Shown here piece after piece: positions 34,625 to 45,200 of a stretch of 64,000 nt of DNA. The stretch's first letter is position 1. Each line of letters starts with the position of its first letter. A program made the translations under genes and the position numbers. The stretch is from contig OZ316894.1 of the NCBI GenBank assembly GCA_973895155.1, positions 27,032,001-27,096,000 on the forward strand, given 5' to 3'. The notes beneath the pieces are model-generated. The model saw nothing but the letters and a program-made list of their open reading frames with translations. It made no database searches and was not told where the DNA came from. Source of the DNA: Marsupella aquatica (Eukaryota > Marchantiophyta).

Positions 34625-37600
34625 GTGACAAAACAAGGAAAATATAAACAATTAGGGGCAACCATGGAACCCGGGCAGAGGCCGGAGGTAAGGCTGAGGG
34701 TGAAAAACCGATTAGGGTTAGGACGCGTTAAGCGTCGGCGGCTAGGAAGGATCAACGGGAAGAAGGACCGGCAGAGGAGAGGGGTAAGGAGCGCTTGCAG
34801 GAGATGGTGGCTCATTTGCGAGCACGAACTAGGCAGACGACTACGGGAGGCCAACTACTGTCAGCTGCTTAGGCAAGCACTCAGGGAGAGAGTAGATACC
34901 GACGATCAACCTAAGGAGGGTATGAGCAACGTCAATCAAGCGGCACATTTCTGGGGATGCCTGTTCGAACGGGCAACTGAGTACATCAAGACTTACGAGG
35001 ACGAGGAGTCAGAAAGGGCAGCTCGAGAACGGCAGGAGCTCGCTCGATTGTGGGAGCTGCAGAAGACGGCTTTCTTAGGAGGCGAACTCATCAAGGACGA
35101 GTTCCTGTGGACGCCTACTTCCAATCAACTCGACGATCTTCTGTTTTGCAAAGACAGCGTCGTCGGCATCCGAGAGGCCATCAAGAACTGCAACGACATA
35201 CACTGGGAATTAAAGGGTAGCACGGAAAGGTGGACCCAGGCAACGGTGCTAGGAGAAACCTCCACGGCAGCAGAGATGAAGAGGAAGGGAGCCGTCAACG
35301 ATGAAGCCACCCCGGCAAAAAGAACGAGGTCGGCGGCACCAAAGAAGCCAGCCGAGCAGCATAGCAGGAGGCAGGGAGAAGCCGAAGAGGAGGAGGTCGA
35401 TCCCATCAAGGCCATTCCAACCAGGGATGACACCTGGAAGGGCTGGGCGGCAACCCTACCGGTGGAGGTGCAACTACATTTTGCACGGGAGGAGGATGCA
35501 TGCTTTACGGCCATGCAGACCAAGAAGTACCAAGGCTTCATGGCCGGATCCGGCTTGGAGGCCTTTGTAAGATTACCATGGCTGAAGCCGGAGGTACCGG
35601 AGTCAGACCTATTAGAATTCGTGGGGTCATGGGAACCCGAGACCAATTGCACGAGGATATATGGGAAGGATTTCTATCTTACTCCCAAGGTGATTGCCGA
35701 AGTGTTTGGCTTGCCGATGGGCAATAAGACCAAAGTTGATACCAGGAAGACCTTGCCTGACAAGGAGTTCCGGTCGTTCCCCGGGCCATCAACGAAGAAT
35801 GGCTTCTTCCGGAACACCTGCACCAACCCGCACATAGGAGAGATGATCGACTTCTTGCGGGTGACCATGCATTGTAACTTGCCGAGGGCAGAGATCGGCA
35901 AGGCACAGGTCTATCTGGCAGAAAGGCCAGACCCAAGCCGGGACTACAACGGGTACCTCCTCAACCAATTGAAGAAGATCTTAAAGGAGGAGCAGCAGGT
36001 AATCGGCATGGGGAGCGTGTCGCGGCTTGGCTATCACATGCCGCTGTTGTGCCGGTATGCCAGAGGTCAGACTTTTGCCCCGGTACTTCCCCTGCAGGTA
36101 AGGGCACCCGAGGAAGCTCCAACGCCGAGGCCGTTGGCTGAGAAGCCTCAACCACCTGTTAGTCCTACGATCGAGCAGGTGTTTAGGCCCAGGAAGGAAG
36201 ACTTGCCGATGCAGCAACCAGGCATGCAGAGTCTGCTGAAACTACTGGAGAAAGAAAAGAGATCGGCATCGGCAAAAACAACGGCAACGGCAACAATGCA
36301 GGACACTACTACAGAGGTAGGCCTACACTGGCTCACAAGAGAAAACCCCTTTGCTGGAGACAAGGAGAGAATCAGGCCGGAATCCAAGCCAGGTGTTCGA
36401 ATGTACGTGGGAACCTCAAGCTCCGAATCTGAGGCAGAATTGCCTGAAGCTCCTACCAACAAAGAGGAGAGGGAGAAGCCGGACGTCCAAGAGGTAGAGG
36501 AGGCAGTGGAGGACTGCAGCCATGATAATTCCGGCTATGGGTCGGACCATCACGTTCCAGGAGTAAGGACCTGTGGCCGGTTTGTCCCCACACTTCCAAG
36601 GGTAGTGCGAGGGGACCCCAACCAGCAGAGTAGCCCTGAGTCTCCCCCACCAGATGTTGCTCCCCCGAGCTTCGACGGCATAAAACAGACGGTGCAGGAA
36701 TTTCAGGAGCGAATCAAGCAGGAGGAAGAGGCCGCCCTGGCTAAGGAAAAGGATTTACCAGGAGGAGATTGGCCGGAGGACATCAGGCGGCTAGCCGAAA
36801 AAGGAAGCAAACCTCTAGCCACGATTGAAGAGATCCGCAGGACGGCTTGGGAGCAGAGGCCACGATGGGCAATGCCGATCACTTCTACTTACTCCACCTA
36901 CGCTAAGAATAGAGCCATGGAGTATGGTGAGATGTGTGGGGAACTTGCGCTCGGCATCTTTGGAGAGGAGTTGGAGGTAGGACCCTTTTTCCATAGGGAG
37001 CAGTTGGAGAAGCACCAATTAGAAGAAGCGGTGGCTTTAGAGAGAAGCAAGAAGGACGAGGTCATTCGGCGGCTTAGGAGGATGGAAGCCGAGATTGAAG
37101 ATCTAAGGGCGGCCAAGAAAGCCCAAGATGAACTGCGGATTAAACGACATGAGCTGAACATCATGCAGGGGCAGTTGGACGCCGCGCAGGCTGATAATCA
37201 GAATATCAAGGATAAACTGACTCAGACGCAGGAAGAGTTGGCCGACACGATCAAAGAAAGGGAAAAGTGGAAGCAAGAGCTGAAGAATACAGAGGAGGCC
37301 CACATAACAGCCAACAGCCGGGCCATGGCGGAGACCCAAAGAAAGGAATGGGCGTTGAAAGGGGAGCTCGAGAAAATCCGCGGAGCCCTTGAGCAGAAGG
37401 AGGTCGAGTTAGGGAAATCCTATCAAGGGATTATGGCGCTGCAGCAGGAGCTTGCGTCCCTGACGACCAGCTTCAAGGCCGACCTAAGGGAGAAGGACGA
37501 GATGCTCGAACAGACTTACACCAAGATGAACCAGATGGAGTCTATCATCATTGCAGAGCTCGACAAGGAGCTAAGAGCAACCCAGGAGGAGAAGGCTACC

Positions 37601-38287
37601 TTAAAGAAGGAATTGGAGGAAGCCCACAGGGAGCAGGAGGAGGCCAAAAACGAGCTGGAGGGGGCACGTAAGGACCTGGATGAAACCCAAGAGGAGTTGG
37701 AGGAAATCACGAGGAAGATGGAGAACCTACAGCGGCGGGCCGACAACCAAACAGAGCGGCTGAAGAAACAAGCCGCAGTATTTAAATGCTTAGCTGCAGC
37801 AGGTCCATCTCCTGTTGGGACAAACCAGTTACCAGGGGTGGTAATTGCCGAAGGACAAGCAGCGCCACCTGCACCAGTGCCGGAAGCAAGTGGGAAGGGG
37901 AAGGGACCAGCTGCCGAGCCACCAACGAAGAAGAAGCGGAAACCTTCAGGGTCAAGGAGTAATACGACTTCACAGGCCGTGGTGATCAAGGAGGTAGACC
38001 CAGCACCGACCCCAGACAGGGTCACGGCTAAGGATCCAACTACCCTAGGGGAAGGGGAAGCTGAAGCCGTGGGAGTGGCTGAAGCCGAAGCCGTGGGAGT
38101 GGTTGAGGCCAAAGCCGTGGGTATTGCCGAGGCCGGTGTCGAGGCTGAAGCCGAAGGTGGACCCAGTCAGGCCGATGGAGAGTTGACTCGGTCAAGGGCA
38201 GGTAATCTGTCAGTAGGCGGGCCAACGGCAGTGGCTGAGGAGGAAGTGTTGGGGGCGTCCATTGAGGATCCACCACCGGTGTCGTGA
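34625..38287 (+). CDS. LTR-encoded (U3) protein, intact copy
   Basis: 1,220 codons from the first ATG; the start at 34664 (MEPGQRPEVR) is better supported because the old copy keeps it. A basic N-terminus (GLGRVKRRRLGRING) is followed by a globular region at about residues 280-490 (PWLKPEVPESDLLEFVGSWEPE, FYLTPKVIAEVFGLPMG, GEMIDFLRVTMHC), whose pattern recalls the plant mobile domain found in other plant transposons. A Pro/Glu-rich linker, a long coiled coil (about 784-1060), a basic nuclear-localisation-like PPTKKKRKP (about 1099-1107) and Ala/Glu/Val repeats (AEAVGV) from a 24-bp minisatellite at the C-terminus follow. No catalytic motif was recognised. Function unknown; coiled-coil assembly and nuclear targeting are inferences. 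Confidence 0.75.
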   Translation: MTKQGKYKQLGATMEPGQRPEVRLRVKNRLGLGRVKRRRLGRINGKKDRQRRGVRSACRRWWLICEHELGRRLREANYCQLLRQALRERVDTDDQPKEGMSNVNQAAHFWGCLFERATEYIKTYEDEESERAARERQELARLWELQKTAFLGGELIKDEFLWTPTSNQLDDLLFCKDSVVGIREAIKNCNDIHWELKGSTERWTQATVLGETSTAAEMKRKGAVNDEATPAKRTRSAAPKKPAEQHSRRQGEAEEEEVDPIKAIPTRDDTWKGWAATLPVEVQLHFAREEDACFTAMQTKKYQGFMAGSGLEAFVRLPWLKPEVPESDLLEFVGSWEPETNCTRIYGKDFYLTPKVIAEVFGLPMGNKTKVDTRKTLPDKEFRSFPGPSTKNGFFRNTCTNPHIGEMIDFLRVTMHCNLPRAEIGKAQVYLAERPDPSRDYNGYLLNQLKKILKEEQQVIGMGSVSRLGYHMPLLCRYARGQTFAPVLPLQVRAPEEAPTPRPLAEKPQPPVSPTIEQVFRPRKEDLPMQQPGMQSLLKLLEKEKRSASAKTTATATMQDTTTEVGLHWLTRENPFAGDKERIRPESKPGVRMYVGTSSSESEAELPEAPTNKEEREKPDVQEVEEAVEDCSHDNSGYGSDHHVPGVRTCGRFVPTLPRVVRGDPNQQSSPESPPPDVAPPSFDGIKQTVQEFQERIKQEEEAALAKEKDLPGGDWPEDIRRLAEKGSKPLATIEEIRRTAWEQRPRWAMPITSTYSTYAKNRAMEYGEMCGELALGIFGEELEVGPFFHREQLEKHQLEEAVALERSKKDEVIRRLRRMEAEIEDLRAAKKAQDELRIKRHELNIMQGQLDAAQADNQNIKDKLTQTQEELADTIKEREKWKQELKNTEEAHITANSRAMAETQRKEWALKGELEKIRGALEQKEVELGKSYQGIMALQQELASLTTSFKADLREKDEMLEQTYTKMNQMESIIIAELDKELRATQEEKATLKKELEEAHREQEEAKNELEGARKDLDETQEELEEITRKMENLQRRADNQTERLKKQAAVFKCLAAAGPSPVGTNQLPGVVIAEGQAAPPAPVPEASGKGKGPAAEPPTKKKRKPSGSRSNTTSQAVVIKEVDPAPTPDRVTAKDPTTLGEGEAEAVGVAEAEAVGVVEAKAVGIAEAGVEAEAEGGPSQADGELTRSRAGNLSVGGPTAVAEEEVLGASIEDPPPVS

Positions 38288-39002
38288 CGGTGCAAGGGCG
38301 CCGTTCCTTTTAGGGAGGGCGGACGTGGAGGGAGGAGGCGTGAGTGGGCAGGGCGGGCACGGATCTCCACGTTTAGGATTAGGATCCGAACCAGGAGCGG
38401 CCCTGACACTTAGCTTAGTGGGATTGCGGTCCCACTGGTAGGAGCAACACTTGTGCTCCTGCCTTGCTGTACATAGGTAGATCCGGGCAAGTAGATTACT
38501 GTTAAGTAGATTAGGCTTACGATGCAAAGAATGGCGGATCCACTACCAGGATAAGTACCTGGGCAGCGGGGAGCTCAGGGCCTCTTCTTTAGCAAGTTTT
38601 TAGTTTGCACCAGCCGGGCTGGGATCAAGTAGTACGAGAAGCTCTCGGTTAGTCATACAGTGACCCTTGTGTATATTCATGTTTCCTCATGCCTAAGAGC
38701 TGAATAGAGTTGGCCTCACGGCTTAGTTCGCAGAACTTGTGTATGAGATGTACTGTTTGTATGGCAAGTGCATGGTATGACTCAGTCAGAATGAGTCATT
38801 TTGCTATTTGTGTGTCGCATTAACTTGTGTGAAGAGTGCCCACATCAACAGAAGGAAGGAAAGTAAGCAGGGGAGTGAGAGTTGGATGTGTCGAGCTGAG
38901 AGAGGTCTTAGCGGCTTAACCAAGCCTATTGGGGATCATTCCGGCGGCGGAATCCAAACATACCTAACAAGACGGAGGGGAAGACAGGGGAAGACAGGGG
39001 AA

Positions 39003-39017
39003 GGCCTATATTAGGCC
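39003..39017 (+). promoter_or_regulatory. Candidate LTR promoter core (palindromic TATA)
   Basis: GGCCTATATTAGGCC is a perfect palindrome with a TATA-like centre, 190 bp before the end of the 5' LTR. The same sequence is present in the 3' LTR (about 49880-49894). Inferred start of U3/R boundary just downstream. Confidence 0.4.
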
Positions 39018-39212
39018 GGCTACGTATCTCATGACCCGATGAAGGATCTGTCCAGTATATGTGTGTAAAATGTTAATAGTAGTAGTAGAAGGTTAGCAGC
39101 GTCCCATGCCGCTAAGCCGCGGAAACGGCCTCGCCAAGCACGAAACCTGCGGGAATCGGCTTGAGCTGGGGGGTTTCTTGGGTTTAGGGAGCCATGGGAC
39201 GCACCACATTTT

Positions 39213-39230
39213 TGGCGCTAGATGGAGGGG
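39213..39230 (+). other. Primer-binding site of the Gypsy element
   Basis: TGGCGCTAGATGGAGGGG begins 4 nt after the 5' LTR end. TGGCGC-type sites are common for plant OTA-group elements; the priming tRNA was not determined. Confidence 0.7.
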
Positions 39231-39277
39231 GCATTTCTTAAGCCGTGAGATATGAAGTTAGAACGGAAGCGTAGGTA

Positions 39278-42271
39278 ATGACTGACCTTACGCCGAGGGA
39301 AGAAAGAGTGATTCAACGGGAGAGAGCTCGACTGCAGCAGCTCGCCGGGTGGCATGATACACAGCGACTGAGAGGGGCAGAAAGAGCTGGTAGCTCCGAA
39401 ACTGGAAGTGGCGTCGAAGAAGACATACCAGAAGAAGAGTCGGTAAGGAGAAGTGAGTCTCCAACCGACATGGGGGAACCAGAGGCACGGCCAGACGAGA
39501 GGCCAGGGACCAGATTGAGCCAGTGGTCGCGCATACATTACAAGGCATTTCATGGGAGAGGAGATGAGGATCCGGACGAATGGTTGGATGATTTCGAGGG
39601 AACCGCTGCAGCAAATGGAGAATCGGCCATCAAGATGCAGATTCTTCCCGGCCTGTTCAAGGGTGAGGCTAGGCCTTGGTACAGAGCATTAGATGTGGAA
39701 GATCAAGCCATCTGGGATATCTTCAAAACACTCTTTGTTAAGGAGTTTCGACCCATTGGAACTTCAGAACTAGCAGTGCTGAAGTTGGGACAACTTCGGT
39801 TCAAGGAGAACAAATCCTTCAGGAAGTTCTTGCAACGCTTTCAGAAACTGGTAAGACGTACAAAGACCAATGCATCTGAAGGTATGCAACTTCAATGGTT
39901 GGTGAATGCTTTGCCACAGAAGATGAGTTTTGCAATTAGGAAGGAGAACCCGGAGACCTTAGCCGAAGCAATTAAGGATATTCAATTATACATTAATGCA
40001 GATATCACAAGCCGGAAGAAACAGCTTAAGTCTGAGAGTTCCTCATCAGAGGAGGGATCACCCCATAAGAAAAAAGATAAGAAGAAGAAACATTCCAAGA
40101 AGTCTAGAAGTGATAAGTCAAGCTCGGATAGTGGGAGTAGCAAGAGTGAGTCATCTTCTAGTTCTGAAGAAGAAAAAACTAGGAAAAGGAAGGGCAGAAG
40201 GAGAGGGAAGACGAAAGTCAAGATGGAGGCTAAGCCACCAGATAACATCGTAGCCCTTACCGAGCAACTTAAGGCTATCATTGCAGAGGTAAAACCAAAG
40301 AAGAAGGTAGTACAGGAGGATAGCTCTGTATGGTGTGCCTTATGTTATAAAACCGGACACCATAAAGATGCTTGTCCTAAGCTTAATACTAATCATGTTC
40401 GGCATGTGGCCGAGATCAGACCATGTCAGGGAGAAGTAGAGTACTTTTTGGGAGATGCCGCTGATAGTGTTTTCGGCATCAGTGAGACTGGAGCACGAGA
40501 CCTATCCAACAGACCTGCATCTCTGTGGTCAGGGTTAAGGAACAATCCAGGAGAGATGTATCCTCGGATTATTCAGAACCCGTCAGTACCTCCTAGGCCG
40601 AATGTGCAAAGATTTGCGGCGTGCTATAATTGTGGTCAACCTGGCCATTTTGCTAGAGAATGCCCGAATGCACGCAAACAGGGTGATGGACAACCAGCTC
40701 AGCTATGTATGGGATGCCGACAGGAAGGTCATATGCTAGGGCAATGTCCTACTTGGTTGGCAGGCCTGGCCGCAAATCATAAGCTTTTGCCGATCAAGAT
40801 CTTACCACCAGGTACTACCCCTGGAGGAGTTCAAATCAACCACATCGAACTAGGATGGCAAGAGGATGCCGAGGCAGAGTTCGTACCATCTGATGATGAG
40901 GCCGAAGCCCTATCAACCTTCTCAGAGGAGGATTTAGATCATGATTGCTACCGGGTCTCTACTCGATCTACCAGAAGGAAGGAAAGGTGGGATGGGCTAG
41001 CCAAAAATAAAGGGAAGGTTACGGAGGAAAAGATCGACTCTTCGTCAACATCAACAGAAGGAGAAGGGAGGGCTCCGGCAATACAGGTAAGCCATGAGCC
41101 CACCAGTGAAACCAATCCTTCACAAGATAGCGACTTCAATCGAGATCATCCTAAGTTGTTCTACCCCTCTGTTACGGCTAGTGTTAAGGAACAACTAAGA
41201 GAATTAGAAACCCTGGAGAATACCGAAGCCATTGCCAAGGATGTAAAACGAGCAAAAGCATTGTTTGCTTCGGAAGACCCAACAGCTGTGGAGACTAGCG
41301 TGGCAAAACTGGCCGAATCCAAGACGGAAACACCACCAGAAGAGAAGCCGATTGTTCCCTATGACCTGGCTAAAGATGTACTAGAATCTAGAGTCTCGGC
41401 AACAGTAGGTCAACTATTGAAAAATAGCCCGTACTTCCGGAAGCAATTAAGGAAGGCTATTCTCGGCAAGCCGAGATTACCCAAGGTAGCAACCAGATCC
41501 GACGTACTAATGATAGAAGAAGATCAAGGAGCCCCAGCATTACCATTAATGATTCAAGGAGAATTATTACTACGGGTACCCATCGATGGAGGATCAGGGG
41601 TATGTATTATGATTGATTCAACAGCAAAAGGGTGGGGTCTAACACCGGAGATGACTGGAAGAGTGTTGAACATGGCCAATGGATATCAGGTCATTCCGAC
41701 GGGAGTGTTAACCGGCATCAAGACAGAGATAGGAGGTATCTTCTTTAGCATTAACTATGTAGTAATGAAGCCGGTAAATCCTACGTCATTCCGGCTATTG
41801 ATTGGTAGGCCATGGCTGTACCTAGCCGAGGTAATAGAAGATTGGGGTAAAAAGCAGTTCACTTTCGGGACCCCCTCTATCACGGTATCCTGGGACACTA
41901 AGGATGACCGTAGGAAAAGCATAAGGGAAGTAGATGGGTACGATAGTGGACTGGAGTCAGCCGATGAAGTACGTTGGTTAGAATGCTTCACTAACCTAAC
42001 CGAAGAAGGTGTCTTTGGACCAGAGGTACCCCCCAGCGGATTATGGCAAGAACCAATGGAAGGTGACTTGGAAGAAGAAGACAAAGAGGTCGAGGACTGC
42101 TTTACAATAGAATCCACCTTTTTAGCTGCAATTCCGGAGGAAGTTAAGGATGTAGACCAATTGGATGAAACGGCTAAGTGGGGAGCAGTAGCAGGGACAG
42201 TGGATTTTCTGCAGGCGTTGTGGCAGAGCCGACGGGGTCCACAACGCCATCGATCATCGGCAAGGAATTAA
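39278..42271 (+). CDS. gag: Gag-protease polyprotein of the Gypsy element
   Basis: 997 codons, uninterrupted. A retrotransposon Gag domain at about residues 85-240 (FHGRGDEDPDEWLDDFEG, PWYRALDVEDQAIWDIF, LRFKENKSFRKFLQRFQKL) is followed by a Lys/Ser-rich tract (about 245-330) and three CCHC zinc knuckles: CALCYKTGHHKDAC (~353), CYNCGQPGHFAREC (~449) and CMGCRQEGHMLGQC (~478). A retropepsin-like domain follows with PIDGGSGVCIM; the candidate catalytic Asp is D770, in D-G-G-S rather than the usual D-[ST]-G-A. The end of the frame overlaps pol. Confidence 0.9.
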   Translation: MTDLTPREERVIQRERARLQQLAGWHDTQRLRGAERAGSSETGSGVEEDIPEEESVRRSESPTDMGEPEARPDERPGTRLSQWSRIHYKAFHGRGDEDPDEWLDDFEGTAAANGESAIKMQILPGLFKGEARPWYRALDVEDQAIWDIFKTLFVKEFRPIGTSELAVLKLGQLRFKENKSFRKFLQRFQKLVRRTKTNASEGMQLQWLVNALPQKMSFAIRKENPETLAEAIKDIQLYINADITSRKKQLKSESSSSEEGSPHKKKDKKKKHSKKSRSDKSSSDSGSSKSESSSSSEEEKTRKRKGRRRGKTKVKMEAKPPDNIVALTEQLKAIIAEVKPKKKVVQEDSSVWCALCYKTGHHKDACPKLNTNHVRHVAEIRPCQGEVEYFLGDAADSVFGISETGARDLSNRPASLWSGLRNNPGEMYPRIIQNPSVPPRPNVQRFAACYNCGQPGHFARECPNARKQGDGQPAQLCMGCRQEGHMLGQCPTWLAGLAANHKLLPIKILPPGTTPGGVQINHIELGWQEDAEAEFVPSDDEAEALSTFSEEDLDHDCYRVSTRSTRRKERWDGLAKNKGKVTEEKIDSSSTSTEGEGRAPAIQVSHEPTSETNPSQDSDFNRDHPKLFYPSVTASVKEQLRELETLENTEAIAKDVKRAKALFASEDPTAVETSVAKLAESKTETPPEEKPIVPYDLAKDVLESRVSATVGQLLKNSPYFRKQLRKAILGKPRLPKVATRSDVLMIEEDQGAPALPLMIQGELLLRVPIDGGSGVCIMIDSTAKGWGLTPEMTGRVLNMANGYQVIPTGVLTGIKTEIGGIFFSINYVVMKPVNPTSFRLLIGRPWLYLAEVIEDWGKKQFTFGTPSITVSWDTKDDRRKSIREVDGYDSGLESADEVRWLECFTNLTEEGVFGPEVPPSGLWQEPMEGDLEEEDKEVEDCFTIESTFLAAIPEEVKDVDQLDETAKWGAVAGTVDFLQALWQSRRGPQRHRSSARN

Positions 42272-45200
42272 ATACCAAGGGATCGGCATACAAGCCGATT
42301 ACGAGGGCAGAACAAATTGAGGCCCTATTAGAAGCCGAGAGAGCACAGCGGCCTAACTCGCAGGAGCAAGAGGTGGATGAGATGGATAGACACGATCCAG
42401 AGCCAAGGCAGGAAGGGGAGCCAGCCACTAATTCAAGACTGAATAGACCGGTAAGGGGACAATCTATGGACACCAAGGAAGGGACCGACTCGGCTAGTCC
42501 AGCCGAGATCCCAGTTTATGGAGGTATGAGATTAGAGAGACTGGAAGCCGAACTGGACCCGAATTTGAAGAAGCAGATTAATATGATCCAAGCACGGCAA
42601 TATCGGAAGCTCGACTTAGGAGAGGGAAGAGAACTGAACTTAGGGAGAAACCTAGCACCTGAGCTCGAGAAAGAGATCAGTGACTTATTGATTGAATTTC
42701 AGGATGTGTTTGCATGGAGTCACCAAGATCTAAAGGGCGTAGATCCAACACTAGGGGAACATCGAATTGATCTCATGTTAGGAGCCAAATCATTTCGACA
42801 ACCAATTCGAAGGATGAACCCGAAGTATTCCCTGCTGGTCAAAACAGAAATCGACAAACTAGTGGAAGCTGGATTCATCACTCCAGTCCTGCATTCAGAC
42901 TGGGTGTCTCCAATTGTGATAGTTCCCAAAAAAGCTGGACCCGATGGTAAACCCAAGATCCGGGTTTGTCAGGATTACAGGAAGCTGAATGAAGCAACAT
43001 TAAAAGACCATTTTCCTTTACCGTTTACTGATATGGTACTAGACATGGTAGCCAGTCATGAACTATATTCATTCATGGATGGATACTCTGGTTATAACCA
43101 AATCAGGATTCGGCAGGAAGACCAAATCAAGACGGCCTTCATCACGGAATGGGGGATCTATGTCTTCAATCGTATGCCGTTTGGACTCTGCAACGCACCA
43201 GCTATGTTCCAACGATTAATGGTGAACATTTTTCATGATTACTTGAGAAAGTTCATGGAAATCTTCATTGATGACTTTGCAGTATTCGGGAAGGCATCGA
43301 AACATGCTAAATACCTCAGGAAAACCTTCATGAGATGTAGGGAGGTGGGTCTCAAGTTACACCCAGATAAATGTTTTTTTGCAGTAACCGAGGGGGTGCT
43401 ACTAGGTCACAAGGTATCAAGGAAGGGCATTGAGATTGACAAAGGTAAGCTAGCAGTATGGCTAGATATCATGCAACCTAAGAACATAAAAGATGTAAGA
43501 TCCTTCTTGGGATGCATTGGTTACTATCGCCGGTTTATCAAGGATTTTGCCAAGCTGGCTTTACCATTAACCAATATGCTCAAGGCAGGAGCAGACTTCG
43601 AACCCACACCCGAACGAGTCACAGCGGTGGTAGAATTGAAGCAGATGTTAGTAGAGGCCCCAGTCATGATAGCACCGGACTGGAACAAAGATTTTCATGT
43701 TTTTGTAGATGTCTCGGGCTTCTGTATTGGCTCAGTACTAAGTCAGTTGGATGAGAAAGGAAGGGACCATCCCATATACTTCGCAAGCCGTCAGCTTGCC
43801 GATGCCGAACGGAACTACTCTACCACGGAAAGAGAAGCATTAGGAGTCATTTATTCTTGTAAAAAGTTTAGGCATTATTTACTAGGGTACAAGGTAATCT
43901 TTCATACTGATCATGAAAGTTTGAAGTACCTAGTCAATAAGCCGGACCTTACAGGCAGAGTAGCAAGATGGATTTTGCTATTACAAGAGTTTGACTATGA
44001 GCTGAGGATCAAGCCGGGAAAGTTACATGCCAATGCCGACTTCTTTTCAAGGATCACAGGTAAACCTGCCACGGATTGCATCGATGATCGATTCCCCGAC
44101 GAGGAGCTATTCGTTGTGGAAATAGCTGGTACATGGTACCCTGAGATTTTACAATTTCTCAGCACTTCCAGATTACAGCCAGGATTAAGCCGAGAGCAAG
44201 CCGCAGTCTTTGTGCGGAAGGTCAGACAGTATCAGTGCATTAAAGGCATACTGCACAAGCATGGAATCAACGGCACAATTCAAAGGTGTTTGGAAAAGAG
44301 AGAGGTAAAACGAGTCCTACGGGCCATGCATGGAGAGGAGGCCAGAGGACATTTTGCCCCAGTAACCACGTCTAAGAAAATATTAAATGCCGGTTACTGG
44401 TGGCCCACCTTGCACAAGGATGTCTATCAGTTTATCAAACAATGCGATCCTTGTCAACGAGCGGGAGGACCAAGGGCGTCCACCAGGCATCCACTGCACC
44501 CTATTCTACCTCTGGCACCATTCGAGAAGTGGGGTATTGATTACATTGGACCTCTGAAACCATTGACCCACCCTCGACGGAACAAGTACATAATCCTGGC
44601 TACGGATTATGCAACTAAATGGGTAGAGGCCAGACCAACAACGAAGGATGATGCAATTACTACGGCTAGATTCATGTATGAGCAGATCTTCACCAGGTAT
44701 GGAGCACCCCTAGAATTAGTTAGTGATAGAGGAACCCATTTTTTGAATGATATAATTAGTCGTTTAAATGAGCAGTATTTAGTTAAACATAGGCCTACTA
44801 CTCCCTACCATCCAAAGGCAAACGGGTTGACAGAACGAGCAAACGGAATCATAGGAAATATATTGAACAAGACAGTAGCTCAGAACAAACTCGATTGGGA
44901 TGATAAATTGTTTGCTGCTGTTTTTGCTTACAATCTGGCCTATAAATCCACTACCGGTCATACACCCTTCTTCTTAACCTTTGGACAAGAAGCCCTGGTA
45001 CCCATGCAACTTGAGATACCGACATTTCAAGTTACAATTGAGGAAAGAGCCTCAGCGGAGGAGACCCTAAAGGAGCGAGAATATAGGTTAGAAGCTTTAG
45101 AGGAAGCGAGAATGATTTCAGCCGAGAGAGTAGAATATAGACAGAATATCATGAAGCAGCAGTATGATAAAAGGTTAAAAGTAGTTAGTATTCATACCGG

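Larger units (their letters stand above)
34549..39208 (+). repeat. 5' LTR (4,660 bp)
   Basis: Begins TGTGATGCCTAG and ends GGGACGCACCACA. About 79% is the long reading frame 34625-38287. The last 0.9 kb contains the only promoter-like sequence I see: a palindrome GGCCTATATTAGGCC at 39003-39017 with a TATA-like core, preceded by AAGACAGGGG direct repeats. On that reading the frame lies in U3, upstream of the transcription start. Confidence 0.93.

Noticed and set aside
35125-35652. Long minus-strand open frames opposite the LTR gene and gag
   Set aside because: They mirror the coding strand, repeat in both LTRs at the same offset and have Ser/Leu-rich antisense composition; shadows of the real frames.
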